Shown: piece after piece, positions 49,760 through 58,964 of the stretch | Layout of the letters: each line of letters starts with the position of its first letter | Position numbering within the stretch: position 1 is the first letter of the stretch | Assembly: GCF_050589705.1 (NCBI RefSeq) | Contig: NZ_JBNGOT010000005.1 | Coordinates: 124,001 to 188,000 of the forward strand | Direction: 5' to 3' | Length of the DNA stretch: 64,000 bases | Origin: Sunxiuqinia rutila | GTDB lineage: Bacteria; Bacteroidota; Bacteroidia; Bacteroidales; Prolixibacteraceae | Program-made: the position numbers and the translations under genes | Notes under the pieces: model-generated | Seen by the model: only the letters and a program-made list of their open reading frames with translations | Told to the model about the DNA's origin: nothing | Databases searched by the model: none

Positions 49760-50485
49760 TTAAAATGTGATTTGCGCCATGTAATCAAAGTGGTCTCCTT
49801 TGAAAATCTGCTTTACCCGAAGATTATTCTGACTCGCTTTTTCTTTCAGCAAATCGGGATCTACATAAAGCCATGGAAATTTATGGCCTTTTTGGTTTTT
49901 ATATTCTGTTTGAAACGTTAATTCTCCGTAATATTTTTCTGCAGCCAAGTCAATCAGGGCTGAACCGTCTTCATCGGTATACAAAAAAATGAGGTCGGAA
50001 GAATCGATTAAAATCTGTCCTTGCGGGTGCAGCAAGCTTGCCAGTTTCTGGAAGAGTTCATCCAAGCGGCTTAAAGTTCCGGCAATACCGGTTCCATTCA
50101 TTAGCAGAAGAATGGTGTCGAATTGTTGCTGTGGCAACTGAAAAAAGTCCTGGTGGATAACGTTCTTAATTCCCCGGTCATTCATAACCTTGCAGCACAA
50201 AGCGGATTGCTCCAGGGCGGTTACTTCATGCCCTTTGTCTTGCAAATACAAGGCATGGCTTCCGCTGCAGGCACCCACATCTAAAATACGGCCATTGGCC
50301 AGTTGAAGGGCTTTTTGTTCCAGAGGCGGCATTTGCTTGAAACCACGAAAGAAGTAAGAGGGGAGCACCTCGTCGGGATCAAAATCTTCCGAATGAATAA
50401 GGATCGGTGAATTGTCACGATGGTAGTGATAATTGAAAACACCCAGTGATATGGGGTCTTCATCAGAATAATTTAATGGAGCCAT
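49760..50485 (-). CDS. Class I SAM-dependent methyltransferase
   Basis: 241 residues, cytoplasmic. The SAM-binding motif I is ILDVGACSGSHALYL (about 75-90), the acidic end of strand 2 is VTALEQS, and motif IV is FDTILLLMNGTGIAG. The target is not evident. It sits between a 91-residue gene of unknown function and the DUF4954-like gene, with 3-nt and 11-nt gaps, so the three are co-transcribed and may act in one modification pathway. Confidence 0.87.
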   Translation of the reverse strand: MAPLNYSDEDPISLGVFNYHYHRDNSPILIHSEDFDPDEVLPSYFFRGFKQMPPLEQKALQLANGRILDVGACSGSHALYLQDKGHEVTALEQSALCCKVMNDRGIKNVIHQDFFQLPQQQFDTILLLMNGTGIAGTLSRLDELFQKLASLLHPQGQILIDSSDLIFLYTDEDGSALIDLAAEKYYGELTFQTEYKNQKGHKFPWLYVDPDLLKEKASQNNLRVKQIFKGDHFDYMAQITF

Positions 50486-50488
50486 TGC

Positions 50489-50764
50489 TTATTTTAAAAG
50501 AGATAATTCGGGCTCAAATTTAAAACAAGTTTCCTGTTTCTGCGAATAAATGTAGAAACCTTCAAATTGGCCTTCACCAATAATGAAGATTTTTAAGTCG
50601 GGATAAGCTTTGGAAACTTCCTTGACTTCGTCGAGGTTGATGTTTTCTTTCTGGAGCCATTGCGACGTGCTGAATTCTCCTAAACGAAGCCGGATGCCCA
50701 TCGCATCAGCCTCTTTGAGACGTTCAAGCGATTCTTGATAGTTTATTTCTTTGAAATTGACCAT
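50489..50764 (-). CDS. Small hypothetical protein, first gene of the methyltransferase operon
   Basis: 91 residues, acidic and helical at the N-terminus (YQESLERLKEADAMGIRLRLGEF), then a beta-rich end (DLKIFIIGEGQFEGFYIYS). There is no signal or membrane segment and no known motif that I can name. It ends 3 nt before the methyltransferase gene. The tight spacing argues for a real gene; the function is unknown. Confidence 0.75.
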   Translation of the reverse strand: MVNFKEINYQESLERLKEADAMGIRLRLGEFSTSQWLQKENINLDEVKEVSKAYPDLKIFIIGEGQFEGFYIYSQKQETCFKFEPELSLLK

Positions 50765-50870
50765 CTTTTTTGTTTGGATGAGTTAATCAATTTACGACAT
50801 TTTCCTTTTTCAGAGGTAACATGTCGTAAACTTTTTATAAGCACAATGGAAAAGCTGACGAATAAACATG

Positions 50871-50897
50871 AAAAACGCCGGAGATTCCGGCGCTTTT
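50871..50897. terminator. Intrinsic terminator, bidirectional
   Basis: CGCCGGA (50876-50882) pairs with TCCGGCG (50886-50892), loop GAT, flanked by AAAAA and TTTTT. It lies 27 nt beyond the stop of the OmpP1-like gene on the minus strand. Confidence 0.93.
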
Positions 50898-50923
50898 TAT
50901 GTATTCAATATTTTTACTAATTA

Positions 50924-52375
50924 TTAGAATCGGAATCCTAAGGTCATAATCACTTGGTCGTTGGTGATCTTGAAGCGGCCTAAATCAGATCCGCTATAAA
51001 TTTCGGCGTAATTTTTATCTAAGCCATGTTTGTAGGCCACATCCAGGAAGAAACCACCCTGACGGAAACCTAGACCTCCTGAAATTGTTGATGAGTTTGC
51101 ATCAGAGGTATCCATGGTTGTCGACTGGTAATTGCTGCGGATTGGACTCGGATAGTACTCGTAACCTCCCCGTAAGCTAAATTCTTTGGATAAGCGGTAT
51201 TCTGCACCAACGTGCAGGTTGCCCACTGCTTTGTAGGCTGCTTTGATTTCCTCATTCTCATCAAAGAAGTTGTAGCCATCACCACCATCGTCTAACTTGA
51301 TGGTGGAAAAATCAACATATTCGTAGTCTACGCTGATGATAGCCGATTTTCCGATAACGTAAGCTGCACTGAAAATGGCTTTCATTGGGGTCGTTAAATC
51401 GTAGTCGTAATCACCCAAGGGGGAGAGGGCCGAATACTCGCCATCACCGAAGTTGACCGATGAATACATCGAATTATCGAAGCTGTCATGCATGCGGTAG
51501 AAGGTTGGCGTGTGGAAGGCCAGCCCTAAGCGCAAGGCATCAATCGGCTTGTAAATCGCACCAAGCTTAACATTGAATCCTGTTCCTGTAGTTCTCAGGA
51601 AGGTATTGAATGTATAGTCATTGAAGTCGATTCCGTTATCCATAGATTCAAAAAGACTTGTATTTTCTTTGAATTCAACATTATGAATTCCGACAGTGGC
51701 TCCCAGGTAAAAACGGTGGTTGAAATTGGCTGCCATCGAAAGCAGGAATTCATCGATATGTCCTTTTTGGGAATAGGATTTACGCTGGTTTTGTCCGTAG
51801 CCTTCATTTTCAATAACATTGAAATACCCCAAATCATCTTCATGCAATAAATAGGTTTCCCAGGCCAGGTCTTCATAATAATCACTCCAGACATTGTTAT
51901 TGGCATTGGCCGTGAAATCATCAAGTAAGGACGAGTTGGCATTGCTGGCTTCCACCATGCGCTTCATATCGAAGTTATTCAGTCGGTTATAACCTACGCC
52001 AAAGCTAAATCCAACCACGGAGCCTCCCGCACTCTGATCATTTCCCCAATTGCTGATGTAGCCAACATTGGGCAGACCAATCGTGTATTTGGAATCAGTC
52101 GTTGCTTGATTCAGGTAATTGGCTTCGACAGAAGTTTTTCCAAACGAAGGTGTGAAAACAAATTCGCTACTGCGGTAAACTCCCAAGCCCGCCGGGTTGA
52201 TGCTGGCTGATGTGAAATCGCCCCCCAAGGCTCCAAAAGCATTTCCCATGGCAACTGAGCGAGCTGTTCCTTGAATGCGATAATCAGAATAACGTAAGCC
52301 ATCAACCAGGTTTTGTCCTATTGCTGTTGTGCCGAATAAGAGCAATCCAGCAAGTATATATTGAATTTTTTTCAT
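50924..52375 (-). CDS. OmpP1/FadL-like outer membrane transport protein
   Basis: 483 residues with a signal peptide (GLLLFGTTAIGQ). The N-terminus after it (RYSDYRIQGTARSVAMGNAFGALGGDFTSASINPAGLGVYR) is the hallmark of the OmpP1/FadL/TodX family in Bacteroidota, where the N-terminus plugs the barrel. It ends in the barrel strand VIMTLGFRF. Family members take up hydrophobic compounds; the substrate is unknown here. It lies 54 nt downstream of the low-complexity lipoprotein gene and is probably co-transcribed with it. Confidence 0.9.
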   Translation of the reverse strand: MKKIQYILAGLLLFGTTAIGQNLVDGLRYSDYRIQGTARSVAMGNAFGALGGDFTSASINPAGLGVYRSSEFVFTPSFGKTSVEANYLNQATTDSKYTIGLPNVGYISNWGNDQSAGGSVVGFSFGVGYNRLNNFDMKRMVEASNANSSLLDDFTANANNNVWSDYYEDLAWETYLLHEDDLGYFNVIENEGYGQNQRKSYSQKGHIDEFLLSMAANFNHRFYLGATVGIHNVEFKENTSLFESMDNGIDFNDYTFNTFLRTTGTGFNVKLGAIYKPIDALRLGLAFHTPTFYRMHDSFDNSMYSSVNFGDGEYSALSPLGDYDYDLTTPMKAIFSAAYVIGKSAIISVDYEYVDFSTIKLDDGGDGYNFFDENEEIKAAYKAVGNLHVGAEYRLSKEFSLRGGYEYYPSPIRSNYQSTTMDTSDANSSTISGGLGFRQGGFFLDVAYKHGLDKNYAEIYSGSDLGRFKITNDQVIMTLGFRF

Positions 52376-52429
52376 AACTGAATAAAATTAGATAAACACT
52401 TCTAGTTATAATTTAATAAGTTCTTACTG

Positions 52430-53827
52430 TTAGCGTCTTCCACTACCACTTGAGCGTGATGATGAGCTGGAAGAACTGCTTCGGCTGCTGCCACTGCTAC
52501 TTGAGCGTGAAGGGCTGCTGTAACTGCTGCTACTGCGCGAAGGGCTGCTGTAGCTGCTATTGCTTCTGCTGCTACTTCTGCTCGGACTTGTTGCCCGGTA
52601 GCTTGACGTACTTGTACGGCTCGATCCTTTGCTGTAGGATGAACTCGAGCGATACGATTTTTGGGTATTGCTTGAGCTACTCTTAGGAGCCGTGTACGTC
52701 CTTCTCGAACTACTACTTGTGCTTGGCTTGCTGTAAGTCGAAGTCCGGGGTTTTACGTAATTGGTGCTGTTGTAGCTCGAGCGGGTAACCGTACGCTGCT
52801 TACTGTAGCTCGGCGTGTATGTTCGCTGTTGCGTTGTTGTCGATCTTCTGACAGCATTGTTTGAAGAGCCTGTTGTTGAGACTCCTCTTCTACCAGAGGA
52901 ACTTACCTCTCCTGATGTCGTTCTCCGTCTTTCAAGAACGGTTGCATTTTTTGTGCTACCTCCATCGGTGGTTCGTCTGCTAATGCTGTTTGCAGAAGAT
53001 GAGGTTGATCTGCGAGTGACACCTACATCCTGTGTTGAGCTTCTTTTTAGACGCGAACTTCCATCGGATGAAAGCCGGGTTCCTGAAGAAGATCTGTCCG
53101 AACGGGCAACATTGCTGTAGGATGACCGACGATGACCGTACTGATAATTGCTTGAATCGTAGCTGGGGTAATAAGGGTAGTGCGGGTCTCCCCAGTAGCC
53201 TCCATGACCGTGATGGTAGTGAGGCCATCCCCAGGAGTAATAAGGATCATACCAGCCGAATCCCCAAGAGAAATGAGGACCGTACCAGCCGCCACCCCAT
53301 GGACTGTAGTAGCCATAGTATCCACCGTAATAAAACGGATCGTAGTACCAAGGATCATAGAAAAATGGATCATAGTACCAGCTGTGGGCATAATAAGAAC
53401 CATAGAAAAATGGACGATGGAAACGGTAGATCCGGGATGTGAAATTCAGATCATCCGCATCGTAATAATTGTTGATGACATAGTCGATGTCTCCATCATT
53501 TTCATACCTAGTGGTATCGGAGCCCATCAATTCCATGTTTTCCATGTCGTAAACTAGTCCGTCTTCGTATTGTGCATCATCCTCGAAAATGTAATTTTTC
53601 AGGACTTTGGATCCGTCTTCATTTTCTTCCAGCTCGCTAACGATCTGTTGTCTTGAAACCACTTGGGCGTTGCGCTCATTGGTGGCCGGAGCTTCAACAA
53701 TAGCGGGAGGCGGAACATCACCTGGTGTAAAGTAGATGTCATCGTACCTGTCGGTTACGTATGTCCCGGTGGTACATGCACCCAGTAAAAGTGCGAATGC
53801 CGAGAGAAGTGTAACTTTTGCTTTCAT
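52430..53827 (-). CDS. Low-complexity lipoprotein: Tyr/Trp/Gly-rich core, Ser/Arg-rich tail
   Basis: 465 residues. The gene has a strong Shine-Dalgarno (AGGAGG) before its ATG and a clear lipobox (LLGAC, Cys18). Residues about 20-130 are acidic and Asp/Asn-rich. Residues about 130-230 are aromatic: repeats such as YYDPFFYDPWYYDPFYYGG and GWYDPYYSWGW, with His-rich HYHHGHGG. Residues about 230-465 are mostly Ser, Arg and Thr, ending with near-identical SSYSSPSRSS units and a run of serines. No enzyme motif is seen. Bacteroidota genomes contain such poorly annotated proteins, often mislabelled vitellogenin-like. A surface or envelope structural role is a guess. The serine codons make an internal DNA repeat at 52440-52570. 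Confidence 0.8.
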   Translation of the reverse strand: MKAKVTLLSAFALLLGACTTGTYVTDRYDDIYFTPGDVPPPAIVEAPATNERNAQVVSRQQIVSELEENEDGSKVLKNYIFEDDAQYEDGLVYDMENMELMGSDTTRYENDGDIDYVINNYYDADDLNFTSRIYRFHRPFFYGSYYAHSWYYDPFFYDPWYYDPFYYGGYYGYYSPWGGGWYGPHFSWGFGWYDPYYSWGWPHYHHGHGGYWGDPHYPYYPSYDSSNYQYGHRRSSYSNVARSDRSSSGTRLSSDGSSRLKRSSTQDVGVTRRSTSSSANSISRRTTDGGSTKNATVLERRRTTSGEVSSSGRRGVSTTGSSNNAVRRSTTTQQRTYTPSYSKQRTVTRSSYNSTNYVKPRTSTYSKPSTSSSSRRTYTAPKSSSSNTQKSYRSSSSYSKGSSRTSTSSYRATSPSRSSSRSNSSYSSPSRSSSSYSSPSRSSSSGSSRSSSSSSSSRSSGSGRR

Positions 53828-53921
53828 AACTTGACCTCCTGTATCTTTAAAAATAAATTATTTACTTTGTAGCTTCAAAATTCAATACAAAAGAAGCAAA
53901 TACCATACCAAAACAAAAGAT

Positions 53922-55397
53922 ATGGCTAAAGAATTAACTTCAAGAAGTGAAAATTATTCTCAATGGTACAACGAATTGGTTGTAAAGGCCGATTTGGCTG
54001 AGAATTCTGCGGTTCGCGGATGTATGGTTATTAAGCCTTATGGCTATGCCATCTGGGAGAAAATGCAAGCTGAATTGGACCGGATGTTTAAAGAAACGGG
54101 CCATGTCAATGCGTATTTTCCGCTGTTCATTCCTAAATCGTTTTTTAGTAAGGAGGCTGATCATGTGGAAGGCTTCGCCAAAGAGTGTGCCGTAGTTACG
54201 CATTACCGCTTAAAAAATGACCCCAATGGCAAGGGTGTGGTGGTGGACCCGGATGCGAAGCTGGAAGAAGAATTGATTGTTCGACCTACTTCAGAAACCA
54301 TTATTTGGAACACTTACAAAAACTGGATCCAGTCGTACCGCGATCTTCCAATTTTGTGTAACCAGTGGGCCAACGTGGTACGCTGGGAAATGCGCACCCG
54401 CTTGTTTTTGCGCACCGCTGAGTTCTTGTGGCAGGAAGGACATACGGCTCATGCCACCAAAGAGGAAGCGTTGAAAGAAACGGAAACCATGGTGAATGTT
54501 TATGCTGACTTTGCCGAGAAATTTATGGCTGTTCCGGTCATAAAGGGAGCTAAGTCGGAGAATGAACGTTTTGCCGGAGCCCTGGAAACATACACCATCG
54601 AAGCATTGATGCAGGATGGAAAAGCGCTGCAGTCGGGAACTTCACACTTTTTAGGTCAGAATTTCGCGAAAGCATTCGATGTGAAATTTGCCAACCGCGA
54701 TGGGAAAGAAGATTATGTATGGGCAACAAGCTGGGGAGTATCCACTCGTTTGATGGGTGCTTTGGTGATGGCTCACTCCGATGATAATGGCTTGGTGTTG
54801 CCACCAAAGCTGGCACCTTTCCAGGTGGTTATTGTTCCTATTTACCGCAAGGAAGAGCAATTGGCTGAAATTAACGATAAAGTGGATGAGGTCATTGCCA
54901 AACTGAAAGCCAAAGGTATTTCGGTGAAGTATGACAACCTGGATACGAAAAAGCCCGGCTGGAAATTTGCCGAATATGAGTTGAAAGGGGTGCCTGTTCG
55001 CTTGGCTCTTGGGCCGCGCGACCTGGAAAATGGAACCGTTGAAGTAGCACGCCGCGATACGCTGACCAAAGAGGTTGTAAGCCTGGAAAACATCGATGAG
55101 TATGTAGCCAGTTTGTTAGAGGATATTCAACAAAATATTTTCCAGAAAGCCCTGGATTATCGGGCTGCTCATACAACTCCGGTTGACACCTATGATGAGT
55201 TTAAAGAAGTGCTGACCACCAAAGGAGGATTTGTGCTGGCACACTGGGACGGAACTCCGGAAACAGAGCAAAAAATCAAGGAAGAAACCAAGGCGACGAT
55301 TCGTTGCATTCCGTTTGATGGCGAAAAAGAAGAAGGAAAATGTATTTATACCGGAAAACCTTCTTCGCAACGGGTGTTGTTTGCCTTAGCGTATTAG
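53922..55397 (+). CDS. proS: Prolyl-tRNA synthetase, archaeal/eukaryotic type
   Basis: 491 residues, without the editing insertion of bacterial-type ProRS. Class II signatures are visible: motif 1 region with MVIKPYGYAIWEKMQ, motif 2 RWEMRTRLFLRTAEFLWQEGHTAH, and motif 3 near WGVSTRLMGALVMAHSDDNG. The anticodon-binding domain starts APFQVVIVPI (about 295), and the zinc-binding-like C-terminus ends VLFALAY. This short form is standard in Bacteroidota. It attaches proline to tRNA-Pro in the cytoplasm. Confidence 0.97.
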   Translation: MAKELTSRSENYSQWYNELVVKADLAENSAVRGCMVIKPYGYAIWEKMQAELDRMFKETGHVNAYFPLFIPKSFFSKEADHVEGFAKECAVVTHYRLKNDPNGKGVVVDPDAKLEEELIVRPTSETIIWNTYKNWIQSYRDLPILCNQWANVVRWEMRTRLFLRTAEFLWQEGHTAHATKEEALKETETMVNVYADFAEKFMAVPVIKGAKSENERFAGALETYTIEALMQDGKALQSGTSHFLGQNFAKAFDVKFANRDGKEDYVWATSWGVSTRLMGALVMAHSDDNGLVLPPKLAPFQVVIVPIYRKEEQLAEINDKVDEVIAKLKAKGISVKYDNLDTKKPGWKFAEYELKGVPVRLALGPRDLENGTVEVARRDTLTKEVVSLENIDEYVASLLEDIQQNIFQKALDYRAAHTTPVDTYDEFKEVLTTKGGFVLAHWDGTPETEQKIKEETKATIRCIPFDGEKEEGKCIYTGKPSSQRVLFALAY

Positions 55398-55422
55398 ATT
55401 TTTCGTAAATCATGATAAAAGG

Positions 55423-55450
55423 AAGCAGTCAGTTTTGGCTGCTTTTCTTA
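55423..55450 (+). terminator. Probable intrinsic terminator after proS
   Basis: AAGCAGTCA (55423-55431) pairs with TGGCTGCTT (55436-55444; one G-U) with loop GTTT, followed by TTCTTATTTTT. Confidence 0.75.
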
Positions 55451-55472
55451 TTTTTAGAGAAAATCTAAAGCC

Positions 55473-56177
55473 ATGGCAAAATCGGAAGCAAGACCCAAGC
55501 CCAAAGAAAGTGACCAAAACTACGAACTGATTGTAGCCAAGTCGAATATTAAACAACTGGCGTATACCAACACGCTTAGCTCGTTCAATCTGTTGAAGGA
55601 AGCCTTGAAAGAGCTGGTTGAAGAGTTTCGCAAAGGGCTTGAGGGTAAAGTGCCGGCTGAAGTGTTGCCTGTTTTTATTGAAAAAGGACCTTTTGAGGCC
55701 GAGTTTCAGCTGGCTGGCGACTTGCTGGTGTTTAGCATGCACTCCAATGTTTTTGTGTTTAACCGCGAGCATCCGATCTGGAAAATTGATTACGTGAAGG
55801 ACAATCCGCTCAACTCGTATTGTGGAATCATTCACATCTATAATTTCTTGTCCGACTCGTTTAAATACAACCGGCTGCAGGATTTAGGCTACCTCATTGC
55901 GCGGATTTTCATTAACCAGGATAATCACTTTTTTGTTGAAGGGAAAAGACAATCCGGCGAGCTGGTGAAAGACTTTGGCAGCGATGTGGTGACCAAAGAG
56001 GTGTTGCGACAAATTTTGGAAACAGCCATTAAATATGCCGTTGATTTCGATTTGTTGGTCCCTCCCTATGATCAGGTGAAGATTGCTTCGGTGGAACAGA
56101 TGAAAGATGAAATCAGCCATTCAAAAATAATAACCGGCAAACGTGTTGGTTTTAAGTTTAACTCAGATGATATTTAA
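55473..56177 (+). CDS. Conserved hypothetical cytoplasmic protein
   Basis: 234 residues with no signal or membrane segment. It begins with a charged stretch (MAKSEARPKPKESD), followed by mixed alpha/beta sequence such as FEAEFQLAGDLLVFSMHSNVFVFN and SYCGIIHIYNFLSDSFKYNR. It looks like proteins conserved across Bacteroidota that are next to housekeeping genes, but I cannot name a family or activity. It stops 3 nt before the peptidase T gene, so the two are probably co-transcribed together with tilS. Confidence 0.78.
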   Translation: MAKSEARPKPKESDQNYELIVAKSNIKQLAYTNTLSSFNLLKEALKELVEEFRKGLEGKVPAEVLPVFIEKGPFEAEFQLAGDLLVFSMHSNVFVFNREHPIWKIDYVKDNPLNSYCGIIHIYNFLSDSFKYNRLQDLGYLIARIFINQDNHFFVEGKRQSGELVKDFGSDVVTKEVLRQILETAIKYAVDFDLLVPPYDQVKIASVEQMKDEISHSKIITGKRVGFKFNSDDI

Positions 56178-56180
56178 GAT

Positions 56181-57410
56181 ATGGAAAAAGTAATTGATCG
56201 ATTTATTCGGTATGCCAAAGAGTATACCACTTCAGATCCAAAAAGTAAAACCTTTCCCAGTACCGAGCGTCAGCATCATTTTGCCGACAAGCTGGTTGAG
56301 GAGCTGAAAGCTATCGGCATGCAAGAGGTGGAGAAAGACGCCAACGGTTATGTGATGGCCACACTTCCGGCCAATACCGATCAGCCGTGTCCGGTGGTGG
56401 GCTTTGTGGCTCACATGGATACCAGCCCCGACTTTTCAGGCGAAAATGTCAATCCACAGGTGCGTAACTACGAAGGTGGCGACATTATTCTGAATGAGAA
56501 AGTGAAATTGTCTCCCGAACAGTTTCCGGACTTGCTGAACTATGTGGGACAGGAAATTATTACCACGGACGGAAGCACTTTGCTGGGAGCCGACGATAAA
56601 GCAGGCTTGGCCGAAATTATGACCGCCATGGATTACCTGATTCAAAATCCGGAGGTGAAGCATGGAAAAATCCGGGTATGTTTTACGCCAGACGAAGAAA
56701 TTGGCAAAGGGGCCGATCATTTTAATGTGGAGCATTTTGGAGCGCAGTTTGCTTACACGCTGGATGGAGGTGAAATGGGCGAATTGGAATATGAAAATTT
56801 CAATGCGGCCATGGCCACAGTTGTTGTTAACGGACGAAGCGTTCATCCGGGTGCTGCCAAAAATAAAATGATTAATGCCATTGTGCTGGGGAATGAGTTT
56901 TTGAGCATGTTGCCTGCCCAGGAGCGCCCGGAGCATACCGAAAAGAAAGAAGGATTTTTTCACTGTGTTGACTTTCAGGGAGGGGTGGACCGAACCAGCT
57001 TGACCCTGATTATCCGCGATCATGACATGGCCTTGTTTGAGAAGCGGAAAACCTTGGTGACCAAAGCTTGCGAATACCTGAATGCGCAATATGGCGAAGG
57101 AACGGTAGCCCTGGAAATGGTGGATCAGTACTACAACATGCGCGAAAAAGTAGAACCCGTAAAATATGTGGTTGACCTGGCGGAAGAAGCCATGCGTGAA
57201 CTGGGCATTACACCAATAATCAAACCCATTCGCGGAGGAACCGATGGTGCCCGTTTATCATACATGGGATTGCCTTGCCCCAATATTTTTGCAGGAGGCC
57301 ATAACTTCCACGGACCGTATGAATATGTGCCTACCAAATCGATGATTAAAGCCGTTGAGGTAATCATTCGGATTAGTGAAAAAGTGGTCAAGCTGGGCAA
57401 TGTTTCCTGA
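56181..57410 (+). CDS. pepT: Peptidase T (tripeptide aminopeptidase, M20 metallopeptidase)
   Basis: 409 residues, the usual length of PepT. The zinc-binding blocks are VGFVAHMDTSPDF (His/Asp), TLLGADDKAG (bridging Asp), VCFTPDEEIGKGA (catalytic Glu plus ligand) and LDGGEMGE; the C-terminal His is in AGGHNFHGPYEYV. It removes N-terminal residues from tripeptides in the cytoplasm. Its last 11 nt overlap the start of tilS, indicating translational coupling. Confidence 0.97.
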   Translation: MEKVIDRFIRYAKEYTTSDPKSKTFPSTERQHHFADKLVEELKAIGMQEVEKDANGYVMATLPANTDQPCPVVGFVAHMDTSPDFSGENVNPQVRNYEGGDIILNEKVKLSPEQFPDLLNYVGQEIITTDGSTLLGADDKAGLAEIMTAMDYLIQNPEVKHGKIRVCFTPDEEIGKGADHFNVEHFGAQFAYTLDGGEMGELEYENFNAAMATVVVNGRSVHPGAAKNKMINAIVLGNEFLSMLPAQERPEHTEKKEGFFHCVDFQGGVDRTSLTLIIRDHDMALFEKRKTLVTKACEYLNAQYGEGTVALEMVDQYYNMREKVEPVKYVVDLAEEAMRELGITPIIKPIRGGTDGARLSYMGLPCPNIFAGGHNFHGPYEYVPTKSMIKAVEVIIRISEKVVKLGNVS

Positions 57411-58731
57411 TTTGAAAAACTATATCGCCACGGAGCAGTTGTTGCTGCCAACCGACAGACTGGTGTTGGCCGTTAGCGGTGGGTGCGATTCCATGGTCAT
57501 GCTTGATTTGTTTCGGCAAATGGAGCATGACTTTGTGGTGGCGCATTGCAATTTTAAGCTGCGCGGAGCGGAGTCGGATGGAGATGAAGTATTTATGCGC
57601 GATTACTGCGGGGAGCACGGGATCGAATTGTATGTAAAAACCTTTGAAACAAGGGAGTTCGCCTTGCAGGAGGGCATTTCGATTGAGATGGCTGCGCGCG
57701 AGCTGCGTTACCAGTGGTTTTACGAATTGCTGGATACGCTGAAATACGATTATGTGCTGACAGCTCACCATCAGGATGATTTGGTGGAAACCTTGCTGAT
57801 TAACCTGAGCCGGGGAACCGGGATACGTGGTTTATCGGGCATTCACCCCAAAAAAGAGCGACTGGTGCGCCCCCTGTTGTTTGCTTCGCGGGAACAAATC
57901 ACCAGCTACGCGGCTGAACACCAATTGCCTTATCGTGAAGATTCGTCGAACCAGGAGTTTGTGCACCAGCGCAATTTGATCCGGCATAAAATTTTGCCTT
58001 TGTTTGAGGCAATCAACCCGGCATTTAAAGCCAATGCGGCCAAAACAGCGGCCATTTTGAAAGACACCGAACAGGTGTATCAGGCCAAAATTGAAGAAGA
58101 AAAGGCAGCCTTTATTTCCCGCGAGGGCAGCCAGCAACTTTTTGATATTGCCTACCTGCAGCAATCGCCGTTTGCCGAAACACTGCTTTTTGAAACCTTG
58201 CATCCGTTGGGCTTCAATGCCGGGCAAGTGCATGAAATTTGCCAGGCGTTTACCGCAGATGCCGGAAAAGTATTTTATTCGGAAACACACCGGCTGGTAA
58301 AAGACCGGGAGGCGTTTATTCTGAGTCCGAAAACAACGGACGACTTATCGCGGTTCTACATTGAAGCCGATTGTCTGGAGATGGCCGAACCTTTTGCTTT
58401 GCAGTGTGAGAAGCTGGTGCGGGACGAGCATTTTCAGTTTTCGCGAAACCCGGCCGTAGCCGATCTGGATTTTGATCTGTTGGAGTTTCCACTGGTACTC
58501 AAGAAGTGGGAGCAGGGCGAGTATTTCCAGCCCTTGGGGATGAGCGGCTTTAAAAAGCTGAGTGACTTCTTTATCGATCAGAAATTTTCCATTCCGGAAA
58601 AGGAGAACTGCTGGATTTTGTCCAGCGCCGGCAAAGTGGCCTGGATTATGGGACACCGAATTGATAATCGCTTCAAGATTACCAAAGATACCCGGCATGT
58701 CTTTCGCATACGAATGACTTCAAAAGCATAA
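57400..58731 (+). CDS. tilS: tRNA(Ile)-lysidine synthase
   Basis: 443 residues from the ATG at 57400 (MFPDLKNYIATEQ), which overlaps the end of pepT by 11 nt; an in-frame ATG at 57376 would add eight residues inside pepT. The PP-loop ATP motif is VLAVSGGCDSMVML (about 23-36), with HCNFKLRGAESDGDE and the LTAHHQDDLVETLLINLSRGTG block typical of TilS. A TilS-specific C-terminal domain follows (YFQPLGMSGFKKLSDFFID, about 380-400). It modifies C34 of tRNA-Ile(CAU) to lysidine and is essential in most bacteria. Confidence 0.97.
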   Translation: MFPDLKNYIATEQLLLPTDRLVLAVSGGCDSMVMLDLFRQMEHDFVVAHCNFKLRGAESDGDEVFMRDYCGEHGIELYVKTFETREFALQEGISIEMAARELRYQWFYELLDTLKYDYVLTAHHQDDLVETLLINLSRGTGIRGLSGIHPKKERLVRPLLFASREQITSYAAEHQLPYREDSSNQEFVHQRNLIRHKILPLFEAINPAFKANAAKTAAILKDTEQVYQAKIEEEKAAFISREGSQQLFDIAYLQQSPFAETLLFETLHPLGFNAGQVHEICQAFTADAGKVFYSETHRLVKDREAFILSPKTTDDLSRFYIEADCLEMAEPFALQCEKLVRDEHFQFSRNPAVADLDFDLLEFPLVLKKWEQGEYFQPLGMSGFKKLSDFFIDQKFSIPEKENCWILSSAGKVAWIMGHRIDNRFKITKDTRHVFRIRMTSKA

Positions 58732-58737
58732 GCAATC

Positions 58738-58769
58738 AAGCGCAAAATCACCTGTTTTTGCGCTTTTTT
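58738..58769 (+). terminator. Intrinsic terminator after tilS
   Basis: AAGCGCAAAA (58738-58747) pairs with TTTTGCGCTT (58756-58765) around an 8-nt loop, with a following T-run. Confidence 0.88.
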
Positions 58770-58964
58770 CTTTTCTATATGCCGATGTCAACCCCAAAAT
58801 CCCAACATCTAGGGATTGTGACAGCCAGCCTCAGCAAGTACTTTCGCAGTGTTAATCTAAAACGATCAGGACGAGATGTTAACGGAGCTTGCCGGGAAGG
58901 AGTAATCCTGAGTGATTGGCGCAGCGTCGTTTTAGTTTTATCGCAAAGAATTCAAACACTTATC

